A stretch of 64,000 nucleotides of DNA, taken from Channallabes apus (taxonomy: Eukaryota; Chordata; Actinopteri; Siluriformes; Clariidae). Below are positions 23,798-35,361 of the stretch, one piece after another (position 1 is the stretch's first letter; every line of letters begins with the position of its first letter). The stretch covers positions 15,194,651 through 15,258,650 of the forward strand of contig CM060118.1 in assembly GCA_030522415.1 (NCBI GenBank). Direction: 5' to 3'. Under the pieces are notes generated by a model. That model saw nothing but the letters and a program-made list of their open reading frames with translations. It had not been told where the DNA came from and made no database searches. Position numbers and translations under genes: made by a program.

Positions 23798-24603
23798 CAG
23801 GTCCTTCTCAAAAAATTAGCATATTGCGATAAAGTTCATTATTTTCTGTTAATGATAAACATTAGACTTTCATATATTTTAGATTCATTACACACAACTG
23901 AAGTAGTTCAAGCCTTTTATTGTTTTAATCCGAATGACATGCAAAATTTGCAACCTGTAGCCCATTTCCTGCACACGCCTGTACACGGTGGCTCTGGATG
24001 TTTCTACTCCAGACTCAGTCCACTGCTTCCGCAGGTCCCCCAAGGTCTGGAATCGGTCCTTCTCCACAATCTTCCTCAGGGCCCGGTCACCTCTTCTCGT
24101 TGTGCAGCGTTTTCTGCCACACTTTCTCCTTCCCTCAGACTTCCCACTGAGGTGCCTTGATACAGCACTCTGGGAACAGCCTATTCGTTCAGAAATTTCT
24201 TTGTGTCTTACCCTCTTGCTTGAGGGTGTCAATGATGGCCTTCTGGACAGCAGTCAGGTCGGCAGTCTTACCCATGATTGCGGTTTTCAGTAATGAACCA
24301 GGCTGGGAGTTTTTAAAAGCCTCAGGAATCTTTTGCAGGTGTTTAGAGTTAATTAGTTGATTCAGATGATTAGGTTAATAGCTCGTTTAGAGAACCTTTT
24401 CATGATATGCTAATGTTTTGAGATAGGGATTTTGGGTTTTCATGAGCTGTATGCCACAATCATCAATATTAAAACAATAAAAGGCTTGAACTACTTCAGT
24501 TGTGTGTAATGAATCTAAAATATATGAAAGTCTAATGTTTATCAGTACATTACAGAAAATAATAAACTTCATCACAATATGCTAATTTTTTGAGAAGGAC
24601 CTG
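23798..24603 (-). mobile_element. Internally deleted Tc1-like transposon
   Basis: Both ends are present: it begins 'caggtccttctcaaaaaatt' and ends 'aattttttgagaaggacctg'. TA lies at 23,796-23,797 and 24,604-24,605. The long inverted repeats share 'ttgaactacttcagttgtgtg'. At 806 bp it is about half the length of a complete element. The catalytic core is missing, so it would need a transposase in trans. Palindromic flanks surround it. Confidence 0.85.
23942..24275 (-). pseudogene. Tc1 transposase, N-terminal DNA-binding remnant
   Basis: The minus-strand frame encodes KRVRHKEISERIGCSQSAVS (first helix-turn-helix), GRRKCGRKRCTTRRGDRALR (basic linker) and ETSRATVYRRVQEMGYR (second helix-turn-helix). 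These are the paired-like DNA-binding motifs of Tc1 transposases. The frame then runs straight into the inverted repeat because the DDE region is deleted. The start lies upstream of the 24,232 methionine, where one frameshift has been acquired. Confidence 0.75.
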
Positions 24604-24644
24604 TATGCATGGTTTGACTTGAACCATGCATACACACGAGAGGC

Positions 24645-24759
<115 letters not shown>

Positions 24760-26320
24760 CATACAATATACAATACTTCACGCTCAAGTCATGGAGGCCA
24801 AGCCATGGCTCTCACTAAACATAATATATTCCCTTTAGAAACAATACATTTCTGAGCCTTGGTTTTCCAACATACCCACTAATATCTCAGTCGTATTGTG
24901 GACTGAATTTGATGTGAATCTCTGTTTTCAATTCACCCTGAGAAATGCCATCATCCCTCTACCTTTTGTTCAGCAGAGCAAATATCTTGTGTAAACACCA
25001 GAGGTTATTTCCTGTCTGTCGTGGTTTTTTTGGACCAACAATCCCCATTCTCTTCGGAGGAGTCCTGAGTCTTGCAAGAATTTTTTTAATACAAATGCCG
25101 TTCAAGTCAAACCAAGATTTGTGATGAAATTTCATCTGAATGGAGGCATACAACCAAAAATGCATTTACAGAAGACTTCGAGCACAGTGCAGCCGTGATA
25201 AGACTCTCAGTTAAACATTTGAATAGCGCAAACGTTTTAAAGTCCATGAATGAATATGCAGGCTGAGGTGGATCGGGGCTCACTGCAGTCATTCCCGTGT
25301 ACATTCGATACAGTTCAAACAATCAACAATTTGTCTTCACTTAGGGTCTTGAATATCTTTCCATTCACAGCCAACATCTGTTGTTTTTTCCACCTCCATT
25401 CTGACCACTGCGGTTCTGCTCACCACCCGCTGTTACACATAGCATAGTTGGCACCACCTCTACTGAGTGAAGGCCATTTATAGGCATCTGTCAGAGGTGT
25501 TAGAACCCACGAGGCTTCTGCTGAGCACCCTCAGGGTTATTGCTATGCTGGTTTGACTTGAAAAGCTTCTCACTTACTAGATGATGTAGTAAAGAATAAA
25601 GGATGGATGATTACAGAGTGGTTTGGGAAGGAGACAGATCAAAGGTAGTTGTTAGGGTTTCAATTTGTGTTTCGTCAGCTAATCCTTTAAGTTAAGAAAA
25701 ACAAGTATGCCATTTTCTTTTGTGCAATATTTCTCCATCAAACTTGGGGGTATCCTAACAATTAATATCACATGATAAATTAAAAGGCAAGACCTTGTTT
25801 TTATAATTCTCTCCATAAATAGAATACACTTTTAGAAGAACCTTGCATCCCGTTTACGCGGTGGTTGGTCCACATGGCCTTCTCTCAAGTCATATCTCTC
25901 ATATTTTTTTTTGTTTTTTCAAAATCATGACAATAAAAAAAAAAAATCTATATCTTTTGGTATTTTTCATAATTTTTAAAGTAAAAAATTTGACTCGTCT
26001 GCAGGTTTTCTGTAGTCGTTCAGCTGTTCGCGCCAATGTGACAATCACTCATCTACAGCATCTGTTCCAGGAACAGAAGAGGAAGCTGGCTGATTAAACT
26101 CGGAGGAGAGAACAGATTAAAGTATCCAACACTGAACCCTGGGTGAACGTTAAATTATTTCTGTGTCAATCAAAGCACAACCGGATTTTGAGGAATATCT
26201 AGTGATGTAAATTGCATTCAAATGTAAGCCAAGATGGACTTATTACATTCATTACTATTAGCTCAATACACAAAGTTGATAAAAGTCAGTGTGTGCACGA
26301 ATCAGCGGCAGAAGAATAAT
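24760..26320. other. Unique sequence, no gene seen
   Basis: Short frames of 60-85 codons occur but none has a recognisable motif. An A run lies near 25,935. Confidence 0.4.
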
Positions 26321-26323
26321 ATA

Positions 26324-26545
26324 CAGTGGTGTGAAAAACTATTTGCCCCCTTCCTGATTTCTTATTCTTTTGCATGTTTGTCACACTTAAATTTTTCTGC
26401 TCATCAAAAACCTTTAACTATTAGTCAAAGATAACATAATTGAACACAAAATGCAGTTTTTAAATGAAGGTTTACGTTATTAAGGGAGAAAAAAACTCCA
26501 AATCTACATGGCCCTGCGTGAAAAAGTGATTGCCCCCCTTGTTAA
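26324..26545. repeat. Left terminal inverted repeat of the Tc1 element
   Basis: The outer 60 bases match the right end with few changes. A related inner motif ends near 26,540 ('gaaaaagtgattgcccc'). The two motifs are the probable transposase binding sites. Confidence 0.85.
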
Positions 26546-26701
26546 AAAATAACTTAACTGTGGTTTATCACACCTGAGTTCAATTTCTGTAGTCACCCCC
26601 AGGCCTGATTACTGCCACACCTGTTTCAATCAAGAAATCACTTAAATAGGAGCTACCTGACACAGAGAAGTAGACCAAAAGCACCTCAAAAGCTAGACAT
26701 C

Positions 26702-27724
26702 ATGCCAAGATCCAAAGAAATTCAGCAACAAATGAGAACAAAAGTAATTGAGATCTATCAGTCTGGTAAAGGTTATAAAGCCATTTCTAAAGCTTTGGGA
26801 CTCCAGCGAACCACAGTGAGAGCCATTATCCACAAATGGCAAAAACATGGAACAGTGGTGAACCTTCCCAGGAGTGGCCGGCCTACCAAAATTACCCCAA
26901 GAGCGCAGAGACAACTCATCCGAGAGGCCACAAAAGACCCCAGGACAACATCTAAAGAACTGCAGGCCTCACTTGCCTCAATTAAGGTCCGTGTTCACGA
27001 CTCCACCATAAGAAAGAGACTGGGCAAAAACAGCCTGCATGGCAGATTTCCAAGGCGCAAACCACTTTTAAGCAAAAAGAACATTAAGGCTCGTCTCAAT
27101 TTTGCTAAAAAACATCTCAATGATTGCCAAGACTTTTGGGAAAATACCTTGTGGACCGACGAGACAAAAGTTGAACTTTTTGGAAGGTGCGTGTCCCGTT
27201 ACATCTGGCGTAAAAGTAACACAGCATTTCAGAAAAAGAACATCATACCAACAGTAAAATATGGTGGTGGTAGTGTGATGGTCTGGGGTTGTTTTGCTGC
27301 TTCAGGACCTGGAAGGCTTGCTGTGATAGATGGAACCATGAATTCTACTGTCTACCAAAAAATCCTGAAGGAGAATGTCCGGCCATCTGTTCGTCAACTC
27401 AAGCTGAAGCGATCTTGGGTGCTGCAGCCGGACAATGACCCAAAACACACCAGCAAATCCACCTCTGAATGGCTGAAGAAAAACAAAATGAAGACTTTGG
27501 AGTGGCCTAGTCAAAGTCCTGACCTGAATCCTATTGAGATGTTGTGGCATGACCTTAAAAAGGCGGTTCATGCTAGAAAACCCTCAAATAAAGCTGAATT
27601 ACAACAATTCTGCAAAGATGAGTGGGCCAAAATTCCTCCAGAGCGCTGTAAAAGACTCGTTGCAAGTTATCGCAAACGCTTGATTGCAGTTATTGCTGCT
27701 AAGGGTGGCCCAACCAGTTATTAG
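26702..27724 (+). CDS. Tc1-like transposase, DD34E, 340 aa
   Basis: This enzyme would cut at the element's inverted repeats and reinsert it at TA sites in the nucleus. The 340-residue length equals that of Sleeping Beauty. Residues 1-115 form a paired-like pair of helix-turn-helix motifs joined by the basic GRPTK linker (59-63). The catalytic triad is visible: D153 in WTDETK, D244 in QPDNDPKHT and E279 in SPDLNPIE, with 34 residues between the last two. The glycine-rich box GGGSVMVWGCFA lies at 188-199. There are no stops, frameshifts or missing key residues. The start is the first ATG in the frame, giving MPRSKEI, typical for the family. Whether it is expressed or active cannot be told from one copy. 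Confidence 0.95.
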   Translation: MPRSKEIQQQMRTKVIEIYQSGKGYKAISKALGLQRTTVRAIIHKWQKHGTVVNLPRSGRPTKITPRAQRQLIREATKDPRTTSKELQASLASIKVRVHDSTIRKRLGKNSLHGRFPRRKPLLSKKNIKARLNFAKKHLNDCQDFWENTLWTDETKVELFGRCVSRYIWRKSNTAFQKKNIIPTVKYGGGSVMVWGCFAASGPGRLAVIDGTMNSTVYQKILKENVRPSVRQLKLKRSWVLQPDNDPKHTSKSTSEWLKKNKMKTLEWPSQSPDLNPIEMLWHDLKKAVHARKPSNKAELQQFCKDEWAKIPPERCKRLVASYRKRLIAVIAAKGGPTSY

Positions 27725-27943
27725 GTTCAGGGGGCAATTACTTTTTCACACAGGGCCATGTAGGTTTGGATTTATTTTCTCCCTAAATAATAAAACCCCT
27801 CATTTATAAACTGCATTTTGTGTTTACTTGTGTTATCTTTGACTAATAGTTAAATGTGTTTGATGATCAGAAACATTTTGTGTGACGAACATGCAAAAGA
27901 ATAAGAAATCAGGAGGGGGGGCAAATAGTTTTTCACACCACTG
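27722..27943. repeat. Right terminal inverted repeat of the Tc1 element
   Basis: It starts just after the transposase stop with 'gggggcaattactttttcac' and ends at the TA duplication. It mirrors the left repeat, including the inner and outer binding motifs. Confidence 0.85.
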
Positions 27944-27945
27944 TA

Positions 27946-30900
27946 TAGTACATGCTTGTTTGCAGATCGTTGAGATAACTTATTTATAATAACCAGCGAT
28001 TTTTGCAGCTAGCTTAAGATACGAGTATGTCACATGCAGACAGAACGAGGGAAGTATGATTCATAAACCTTGCTTTCAAAAGAGCCAGTCTCATCATCAT
28101 CGTCTCAGTGATCAAGCCCTAGACATCTCCAGCTGAAATAAGTGCAGCTTCTTGTCACATTGCCTTTTTTTCCCCCCTCTGTCCTAACAGTATGAGCTTT
28201 GCTTTGGCTATTTCTGTCACACACTGCCTGATCAAGTGCATCCCCAACTCCGCTGCCGCACAATCCTCATCCCCAACTCAATTTGACAATTTGGAGAAGT
28301 GAATTGTCAAAAACTCACAAATACTGGTTCTTCCACATGAATTCGTAGGACAGCGGGCAGTTGTTAGAGAAGCCTCCAGGACAAATGAGCAGGATCAGGT
28401 GAGCGAACACCAAGCTGAGATAAGTGCAATTCTCTCCAGACCAGTGAATGCACCTCAGGCCCCTGCTAATTAGTCACTGTCCGGACAGATTAGGAGCAAC
28501 TTCGAGTGCAGAGGCAGAAGGAGAGTGCTTCATCTACTGTGTCATTAAGTATCAAAGACAGACTTAAACTTTAAAAATAATTGCTTATACCAAGACCAAG
28601 CAGTTTTTCCTTCTACGATTTCCAGATCTCCCTTGGAACCTCGACTGAGATGATCTGGCTTTATAAAAGATATGCTTCATTTGAAATATTATATTATCTC
28701 ATATCATATCATATCAGCCATCCAAGAGAAAGAGAATGATGCGCCAGGTTTACCCATGCTCCATCTCTGCCCAACACTCTGATGAAGTGCTACAGCATAT
28801 TGAGTACAGATTAAAGCACTTCAGTGGGAAGCTGACCAGCTGGGAGATTCAATGTTAGATGTTGATTCATCTCGGATGTGAAGGGGGAAACGTGCTCCAA
28901 ATGGGGAACTGTAGCCATCTACAGCTGTTTGGCGACGCTAGCCAGACAATATACACCAGCCATTACGCATCTTGTGTCACAATTCAAAACCAATATCTAC
29001 TGTATCATAAAAGCAAATCATAAACTCTACACAGCAGTAAAACATGGAGACAGTTCTAATTTAAACTTTACTCCTGCTGCCTTCCAGGAAAACAAGGACA
29101 AATCACAGAACCCAGTCGCACACTGTACAGTACCTACCTCGAAGGCATCTAGGACTGCAATTACTTTGAGAAGCCATTAATCTATTGATTTTAAACTACC
29201 GTCCCCCCCCCCCCCCCCCACCAAAGTACAATGAGATAACCAAGTAAAAACTGAACAGTGCATATACAGGCTGGCACAGAAGTCTGGATCCATAGGCATT
29301 TTCCCTTGTATGATATTTTTCTTTTTTCCTTCAAATTCAAAATGGTTTTGAAACTATCAATAGAAAACTAACTAGGACTCATTCTCATTGCTGGATTCTT
29401 CACATCCTGCATTATTCAGTACTTACTTGTTTGTTTAGTACAATAACGCAGAAGTCTTGCTTTAATTAATGCATTAATCATGGAAACTGTAATAAGAGTA
29501 TTTTCCCTAAAGATAGTGCCGAACAGGTGGCAGTAGCGTGAATTTGCACAAGGACAATACAATATGTAAAATGCAACATGCCCAGATTAGTGTAGTGGGT
29601 TGAGTACTGGCACGGAAATCAGGAGGTCAAATAAACAGCTGCTGAGTCAGACACGATAATAAAGCATGCGTTACGATCACATTTTACACTAAGAATAAAA
29701 GGGGGAAAAAAAGGATGTAAACAGTGTTGTTTTCCTTATTGAAAAAGAAAAGCACATCTCTGTATAAAAGGTCTCAAATGTTTGCATGCTTCATTTTATT
29801 TTAATGGAAGGAATGAAGAAAAAGAGAGACTTTTCCAAAAGCTGGTTTGTTTTCCAATATATCATATCATATATATATAATCATAATCTTTAATAGAGAA
29901 GCAACTTGGAAATTTAACACTGGATGGAAAAATCTTTTACGAGGATGGCTACCTACTGATTTTAGCACGCTAATCAAACTCATGTTTCATCCTTACTATG
30001 CTAAAAAAATAATAATAATAATAATTCACTAAGCAATGTCTTCTTATGGAAGGTTTATCATGTAGTACATTGCATTCATAACGTCAAGTAATATTCAGCA
30101 TGTTGTTGGCAACACGTCAGCTAGGAGCTGTAGCTTTCTGTTCTTGTGTCCCTGAGGAATTATGAACATGAAGATGAAATCTGCATTCTGATGCCTGAAT
30201 GTTGAAAGTATGAGGAAGAACGGAGACATCATTCCCCTTTACACTCGCCTATGATGCAGCATGAGCAGCACACTGACAAAGATGTGCCTGGAAGGCTTCA
30301 TGTATCTTTAACTAAGCATGTGTTAGACCTCGTCCTCCCAGGTTGGTAACTTTCAGATGATAGGAGAGAGCATGATGGTTGGTAAAAATTGGCCAAGACA
30401 ACTTAAAGATCCAGAGAACATTTACAAAGAAAGGATGTAGGTGAAGATGAGAAAAGATTCCAGGTCTCAATACAGTACTAGGGTCGTAACGCTCACCCAG
30501 GGGTAACGGTGCTTATCCCCTTTTAAATAAGCCACTAGGTCCATGGTTCCTTAAAGCTGGCTGGGGTTTTTCCTGGAATGTCAAAAAAAAAAACCTGAAC
30601 GTGCTTGTACATTGGACCGAGCAAACACTCTGCCTATGTAAAGGCATTAATATTGTACCCTGTAGTGCAGTCTGTTTGGAACACTTATAAGCAAAGGAAA
30701 GTCATTTATCTCACTTTGGCGACATAAATGAACGAAAATTACCTCTACAAGCAAGTAGGCACAAAGGTTTGTGTGGTCATTGTGTCCATGTTACACCCTG
30801 CCATTACCAATAAGACCTGTTCCAGGTAGTAAGGAATAAGAGTAGATGAATACCAGTGAGTCTGTGTACTTAATAATATGATTAATAATTGCAAAACCTT

Positions 30901-31576
30901 TTATAGGACTGGATAAAAAATAAAAACTACTGTCACGATCCTGCAAGTAACTGGTGAGAAAAGAACGAGCAGCTTTGTCAGTTTCAGGCGAGCCCTAAAG
31001 AGTATTAAACATCAAGGGCTCTTGTCGACAATAGCCGAGCTGCGCACTCCTAATATCCGACTCCCTTATTATTTGGCGTAAATCCCTTCTCTGTGAAGCT
31101 CCACGCTTGGATACAGAAAGCTAAATTAATTCCGAGAGTGTGGCAGGATCCAAGCAAAACCGGGCCATTTCTGCCCGACTATGTAACACGCTCTGCAGCC
31201 AAGTGCTGTGCCCCGAGGAGACCTGAAGTAAAGATGTCCTCACTCAGAATGCCAAACTCGCAAACGTAATGCGAGAATTGAGCGGGTTTCCAGTTCTCAT
31301 CACTTGGATCTCAAAAGGGTACAGCTTTTAAATATCCTAATAAACAATCATTCTTTTGCTCAGGTCTTCTACCATAAGTCTAGACTAATGGTAGTGTGAA
31401 ATGTAAAATGTTGTCTTGCATGCATTATATTTTGATAATGTTAGTCACAGTACACAATCATTACTGTTGACCTATTGTACAAAATACCAATTAACAAATT
31501 TCCATTTCAATTATACATAAACCCTCATGCTATATTGTCAAAATTGTCAAAGTGCGTTTATGGAAATCACATACAG
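27946..31576. other. Unique intergenic sequence, no gene proven
   Basis: No known exon is present. A polypyrimidine stretch with a possible acceptor at about 28,193 leads into an open frame without any family motif. Sequence near 29,590-29,640 faintly resembles a SINE head. Balanced-composition stretches at 28,040-28,560 and 30,950-31,330 could be conserved non-coding DNA. Confidence 0.4.
29203..29219. repeat. Poly-C run (17)
   Basis: Seventeen C in a row. Its true length is uncertain in any assembly. Confidence 0.9.
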
Positions 31577-32060
31577 AGGAACCTTGGATTGCGAGTAACT
31601 TGGTCTGCGAGTGTTTTGCAGGACGAGCAAAAAATTTTAAATTAATTTTAACTTCTTAAACAGCGAGGTGTTGATATACGAGTAGTAGATTACAGGCATC
31701 ACATGATCACAACTGAGCCAATGGCGCTCTCTCTCTCGTGCTGTGGAATTGTGGGTAATCGTTTCCCATGATCTGTCTCAGTGCGCGTGCGTCACTTGCT
31801 TAGGCAACATCCGTGTGCGTGTGTACTGCTTACTATAACATTGTGATGGTGTGCGTGTATGTGTTTGCGCATAAACCAATTTTTTTATTTTGAGTCCAAG
31901 TGTAGTCACTGTTCTTTAGTAACTGAACTGCAATAATGGCCCTCATAAAGATAAAAATAAATTTAAAGACTTTAGCAGCGCGGAAAATGAATCTGTTTAC
32001 AACATCACATATCCGCGAAATCCCCAAAATAGGCAAAAGCAAGTGGGATTAGGGAGGTTA
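31577..32060 (+). mobile_element. Tigger/pogo-like repeat, copy 2
   Basis: It starts 'aggaaccttggattgcgag', continues 'gcgagtgttttgcaggacga', then 'gatcacaactgagccaatgg' and 'gtgggtaatcg', all shared with 53,077-53,534 (reversed) and 60,480-60,665. At 31,936-32,050 a short frame (MALIKIKINLKTLAARK...IPKIGKSKWD) may be the start of a decayed DNA-binding transposase; that is weak. Confidence 0.6.
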
Positions 32061-32061
32061 G

Positions 32062-32232
32062 TTGTAAGAGAAGTTTGCAAGCATGGTACAGGTTTTATGC
32101 CGGATGCCCTTCCTAACGCAAACCTCCCATTTTACCCAGACTTGGGACCGGCACTGTAGTAAGTGGCTGGGGTTTGGGCACCGGCATGTCAGGCGAAACA
32201 CCTACTGTACCACTGAGCCACCAGTGCCCCCA
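32062..32232 (-). mobile_element. tRNA-derived SINE fragment, another family
   Basis: The minus strand reads 'ggcactggtggctcagtggt' (tRNA-like head), then 'gggtaaaatgggaggtttgc' and 'ggaagggcatccggcataaa', a body common in fish SINEs. Confidence 0.6.
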
Positions 32233-32389
32233 CATTGTGTGTGTGTGCATAGATTTCTTGATTTTTATATTCATACATATGCACACCTATACACACACAC
32301 ACACACACCTACATGCTGAGAACTGAAGGCAGTTATAACAAACTCAGCACCAAGATCCAGGTCCCACTTTACATACATCCTATTGTATA

Positions 32390-32535
32390 CATTATTATAT
32401 TTATTATATTTTAGAGTAATAACATTGTTTATTCTTTTGTTTTTTAATCTTACGTTTCTTATTGCTGCTGGTCTCTGAAAGCTACTGAACAATTTCATTG
32501 CATCACTACAATGACAATAAAGTCTCTATCTTTAT
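32390..32535 (+). mobile_element. LINE-like 3' tail
   Basis: The end 'caatgacaataaagtctctatc' is a common fish retroelement tail with an aataaa-like signal. No coding part. Confidence 0.45.
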
Positions 32536-32856
32536 AAAATTCCTGGTCTACAGTAGGTTATCATATTTATGATTTTTGAAGTGCTTTGAGTTGATGTGTT
32601 TCTTTCTCACAATAATAATCTATACACTACTATACCAAAAGATGAAAATGCTTTATGCTGTACCACATGTAAGCTATATACTTGCAAGGAGAATGAATAA
32701 CTCTATGCACTGCAAACTTCCTCATTAAGAGGGGTCAAGTGTTTAGAAGACCAACTGGGAGCCTTCACTTAGGAGACCATTCAACCTCTAAATGGATAAA
32801 GAACCAGTGGGAATGTTTTAGCATTATATACGAGCACTAACCCAGCATGCCCAAAT

Positions 32857-32885
<29 letters not shown>
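32857..32885. repeat. Poly-G run (29)
   Basis: Twenty-nine consecutive G, the longest homopolymer of G/C in the window. It may form a quadruplex. The exact length is doubtful for technical reasons. Confidence 0.9.
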
Positions 32886-32887
<2 letters not shown>

Positions 32888-35169
32888 CCGAGCTTTACAT
32901 AGAACTATATATACTAAAAGCATATGCATATTCAAAGCTAAGAGTATTCATTAAATTTTGTCCCTTAATGGTACTATTACTTCTTTGCCTGATAGGGGGG
33001 AGCCATTTGCATTCACAATGCAGGACCGACACCGCAGAGCCTCTAATTGCCTCTAAATTTAGCAAACCCAGCTTGTCCTAGGTACATGGTAAAAGAGGGG
33101 CGGACAAGACCATTGCGAGGAGAGAGAGAGAGCGAGAGAAATAAAGGGCATATTTAAATACCCAAGGACACATTTACAGCTAGAATGCACAAAAATGACA
33201 AGTTTCTTACCATAACAATAAAAATGCCACCATACAGTACATACAAATAGCAATTAAGGAACAAATGTTTTTCTAAGTGGTTTGATGAATTTTTTTGACA
33301 TTCAAAAAATGTCTTCATAGCAATCTTTCTTCTTTCGGGCATATTCCAGGAGATCCAAGGAAAGGTTTAACAGCTTAGACATAAATGCTTTGGAGGATTA
33401 ACCCAAAAGATGTGCTCGCAAAAAGGCAAACGAGGAGCAACGGAGACCAAGTGAGCATCCTTGAGCACCATATCGCTGCTCTCAGAAGTAAGCAGGACTC
33501 ATCCAGTGAATACAGTCCCGTTATTTTGGGTAAAGCTTAAGAACTCACTTTCTCATTGCCATAATCTATTCCAAGGACATTCACACCAGCTTCTGAAAAA
33601 TAGAATTTGGTAAAACTACTTTCTTTTGTATGAAGTGTTTCAGCTAGGGATACATCAAATATTAATCCATCAAAAATCCTGAGCTCAATACCCAGAAGAG
33701 TGGTTTATGAATGGATGAGTATTGATGCCATATAATTTAAATTCATCTAATATATAAGGTCCAGGGTATTTATTGAGCGCTCGCTCCAGCAGGGACAACC
33801 CGGCAGCAAAGAAATCCTCCAGCATGTACTGTAAGAGTACAACACCTCGATCAATAGGCCATACAAAATACAACACATCCATTCCTGGCCGAGTACAATG
33901 CATCTATGTACATGAGGAGCTGGATCAGGCTGTATGTGCTGTATTCATGTGGAGATATTAAAGGAAGTATGAAACAAAAAAAAAAGACATTCTCTTCAGG
34001 TGTGCTTGAGGAGCAGGCATTTTTGACTCTCATGCAGATGACATCATTTCTAATAACATTTAGTAAAAAAAAAACCCATTCTGTGAATTAAATAATTTTA
34101 CACCGGAAGCACTTTTATAATTTAATATGCCTCATTAGTTTCATTAACTCTTATAGTAGGAGTATAATGATACATCATGATACACAAGAATGTGCATCAA
34201 AAATTATTTATTATGATCCAGTTGCACTGTTTGTACAGCAGAAATCACAGTTCTGAATGTATTTGTATATGCATGTGAAGAGCAGACAGTATTGGTCATG
34301 TGACCACATTTATTTTTTGCTCTGCTCTTTCGAAGTAACCGACTTCTTTTAATAAGCCTGGATTAAAATGAGCAACATGAATTATACAATATGTTGTTGG
34401 GCAACATCATTATAATGGCTAAATAGTGCTTTTCAGTAGTTTCACCATAATAGACAAAAGAAATCTGGGATTTTAGCTGACTTTGGTGCTCGATTTCTGC
34501 TACAGAGGTCCAAAGAGCAAGTCTGAGATTTTGTTTATTCAATCCACATTTGGCACGAGTGTAAGCTAAAGTGAAACTAATATATTTTGCTTACTTTGCA
34601 ATATTAAATCTTTGTTTAGGGCTATTTTTTTATTTATTCACTTTGAAAAACTTTTTCTTTTTTTTTTTACTGTTTCAAGTCTTTGTACTGTTAGATCTTA
34701 TGGATATTTTAATATTTAAATCTGACAAAGCAATGCACTTAGTGATTCACCAACAATAATACAGTATCCCCTTTACTGTGCACATGACGAAAATAAATTT
34801 TGCAACTGAAAAGCACAAAATGGCATCATTTATTAAGTAATGCAATTTGGCATCACACTCGGGTATGACCTGTATTTCAGAGCATCACTAATATCAACAG
34901 TATCAATACTATGGCCTGTGAATCCTAATATAAAAACTTAAATGTTAAAAACATAAAAAAAAAAAGCCACGCACTTGAATAAAGGACCTTATTTCCCAAG
35001 AAACTGATATATTGAAGAGCCCATTTGACACATAAAACTAAATTGGATCTTTAAACAAAATACACAACGGGACAGAAAGGATTAAAAAAATACATTGTAC
35101 AGAATATACATACAACACAAATAAATTAGAGATGTTTTAAGAGTTGTGTCTGGATAAAAAAAATAATAA
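32886..35169. other. Unique sequence downstream of prim2, no gene seen
   Basis: No exon or transposon is recognised. A stretch near 33,447-33,515 faintly recalls 5S rRNA but is too diverged to call. Confidence 0.4.
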
Positions 35170-35361
35170 AAAAAAACCAGCTTAGTCTTTATTGTTGAAA
35201 TTTTATTTATCTTTAATTAACTGAGCAGAACAGACATAATATCGTTACCACTAGTAACATACAAAAAAAAAAAATACATTGACAACTGAAAAAACATGAA
35301 AATTTTTCAGTAGTCAAAACTATGTAGAATAAAGGATAAGGAGTTTGTTTGACTATAGAAT
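35170..35361 (-). other. prim2: prim2 3' untranslated region with polyadenylation signals
   Basis: Below the stop codon the minus strand carries two AATAAA signals (35,202-35,207 and 35,188-35,193), about 155-175 bases after the stop. A short 3' UTR is therefore likely. The exact cleavage site cannot be read from sequence. Confidence 0.65.

Larger units (their letters stand above)
26324..27943 (+). mobile_element. Complete, apparently intact Tc1-like transposon
   Basis: The 1,620-bp element starts 'cagtggtgtgaaaaactatt' and ends with its inverse. It is flanked by TA at 26,322-26,323 and 27,944-27,945. The inverted repeats are about 220 bp, with an inner copy of the outer motif ('gtgtgaaaaagtgattgcccc' type) giving an IR/DR layout like that of Sleeping Beauty. 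The only gene inside is an uninterrupted 340-codon transposase. The two ends differ by few bases, so the insertion looks young. Confidence 0.95.

Noticed and set aside
28160..28310. Possible exon after the acceptor-like 'ctgtcctaacag'
   Set aside because: The frames end soon and match nothing known.
33447..33515. 5S rRNA-like stretch (possible 5S gene or 5S-derived SINE)
   Set aside because: Only short pieces such as 'tgagcac' and 'agtaagcagg' match; too diverged to support.
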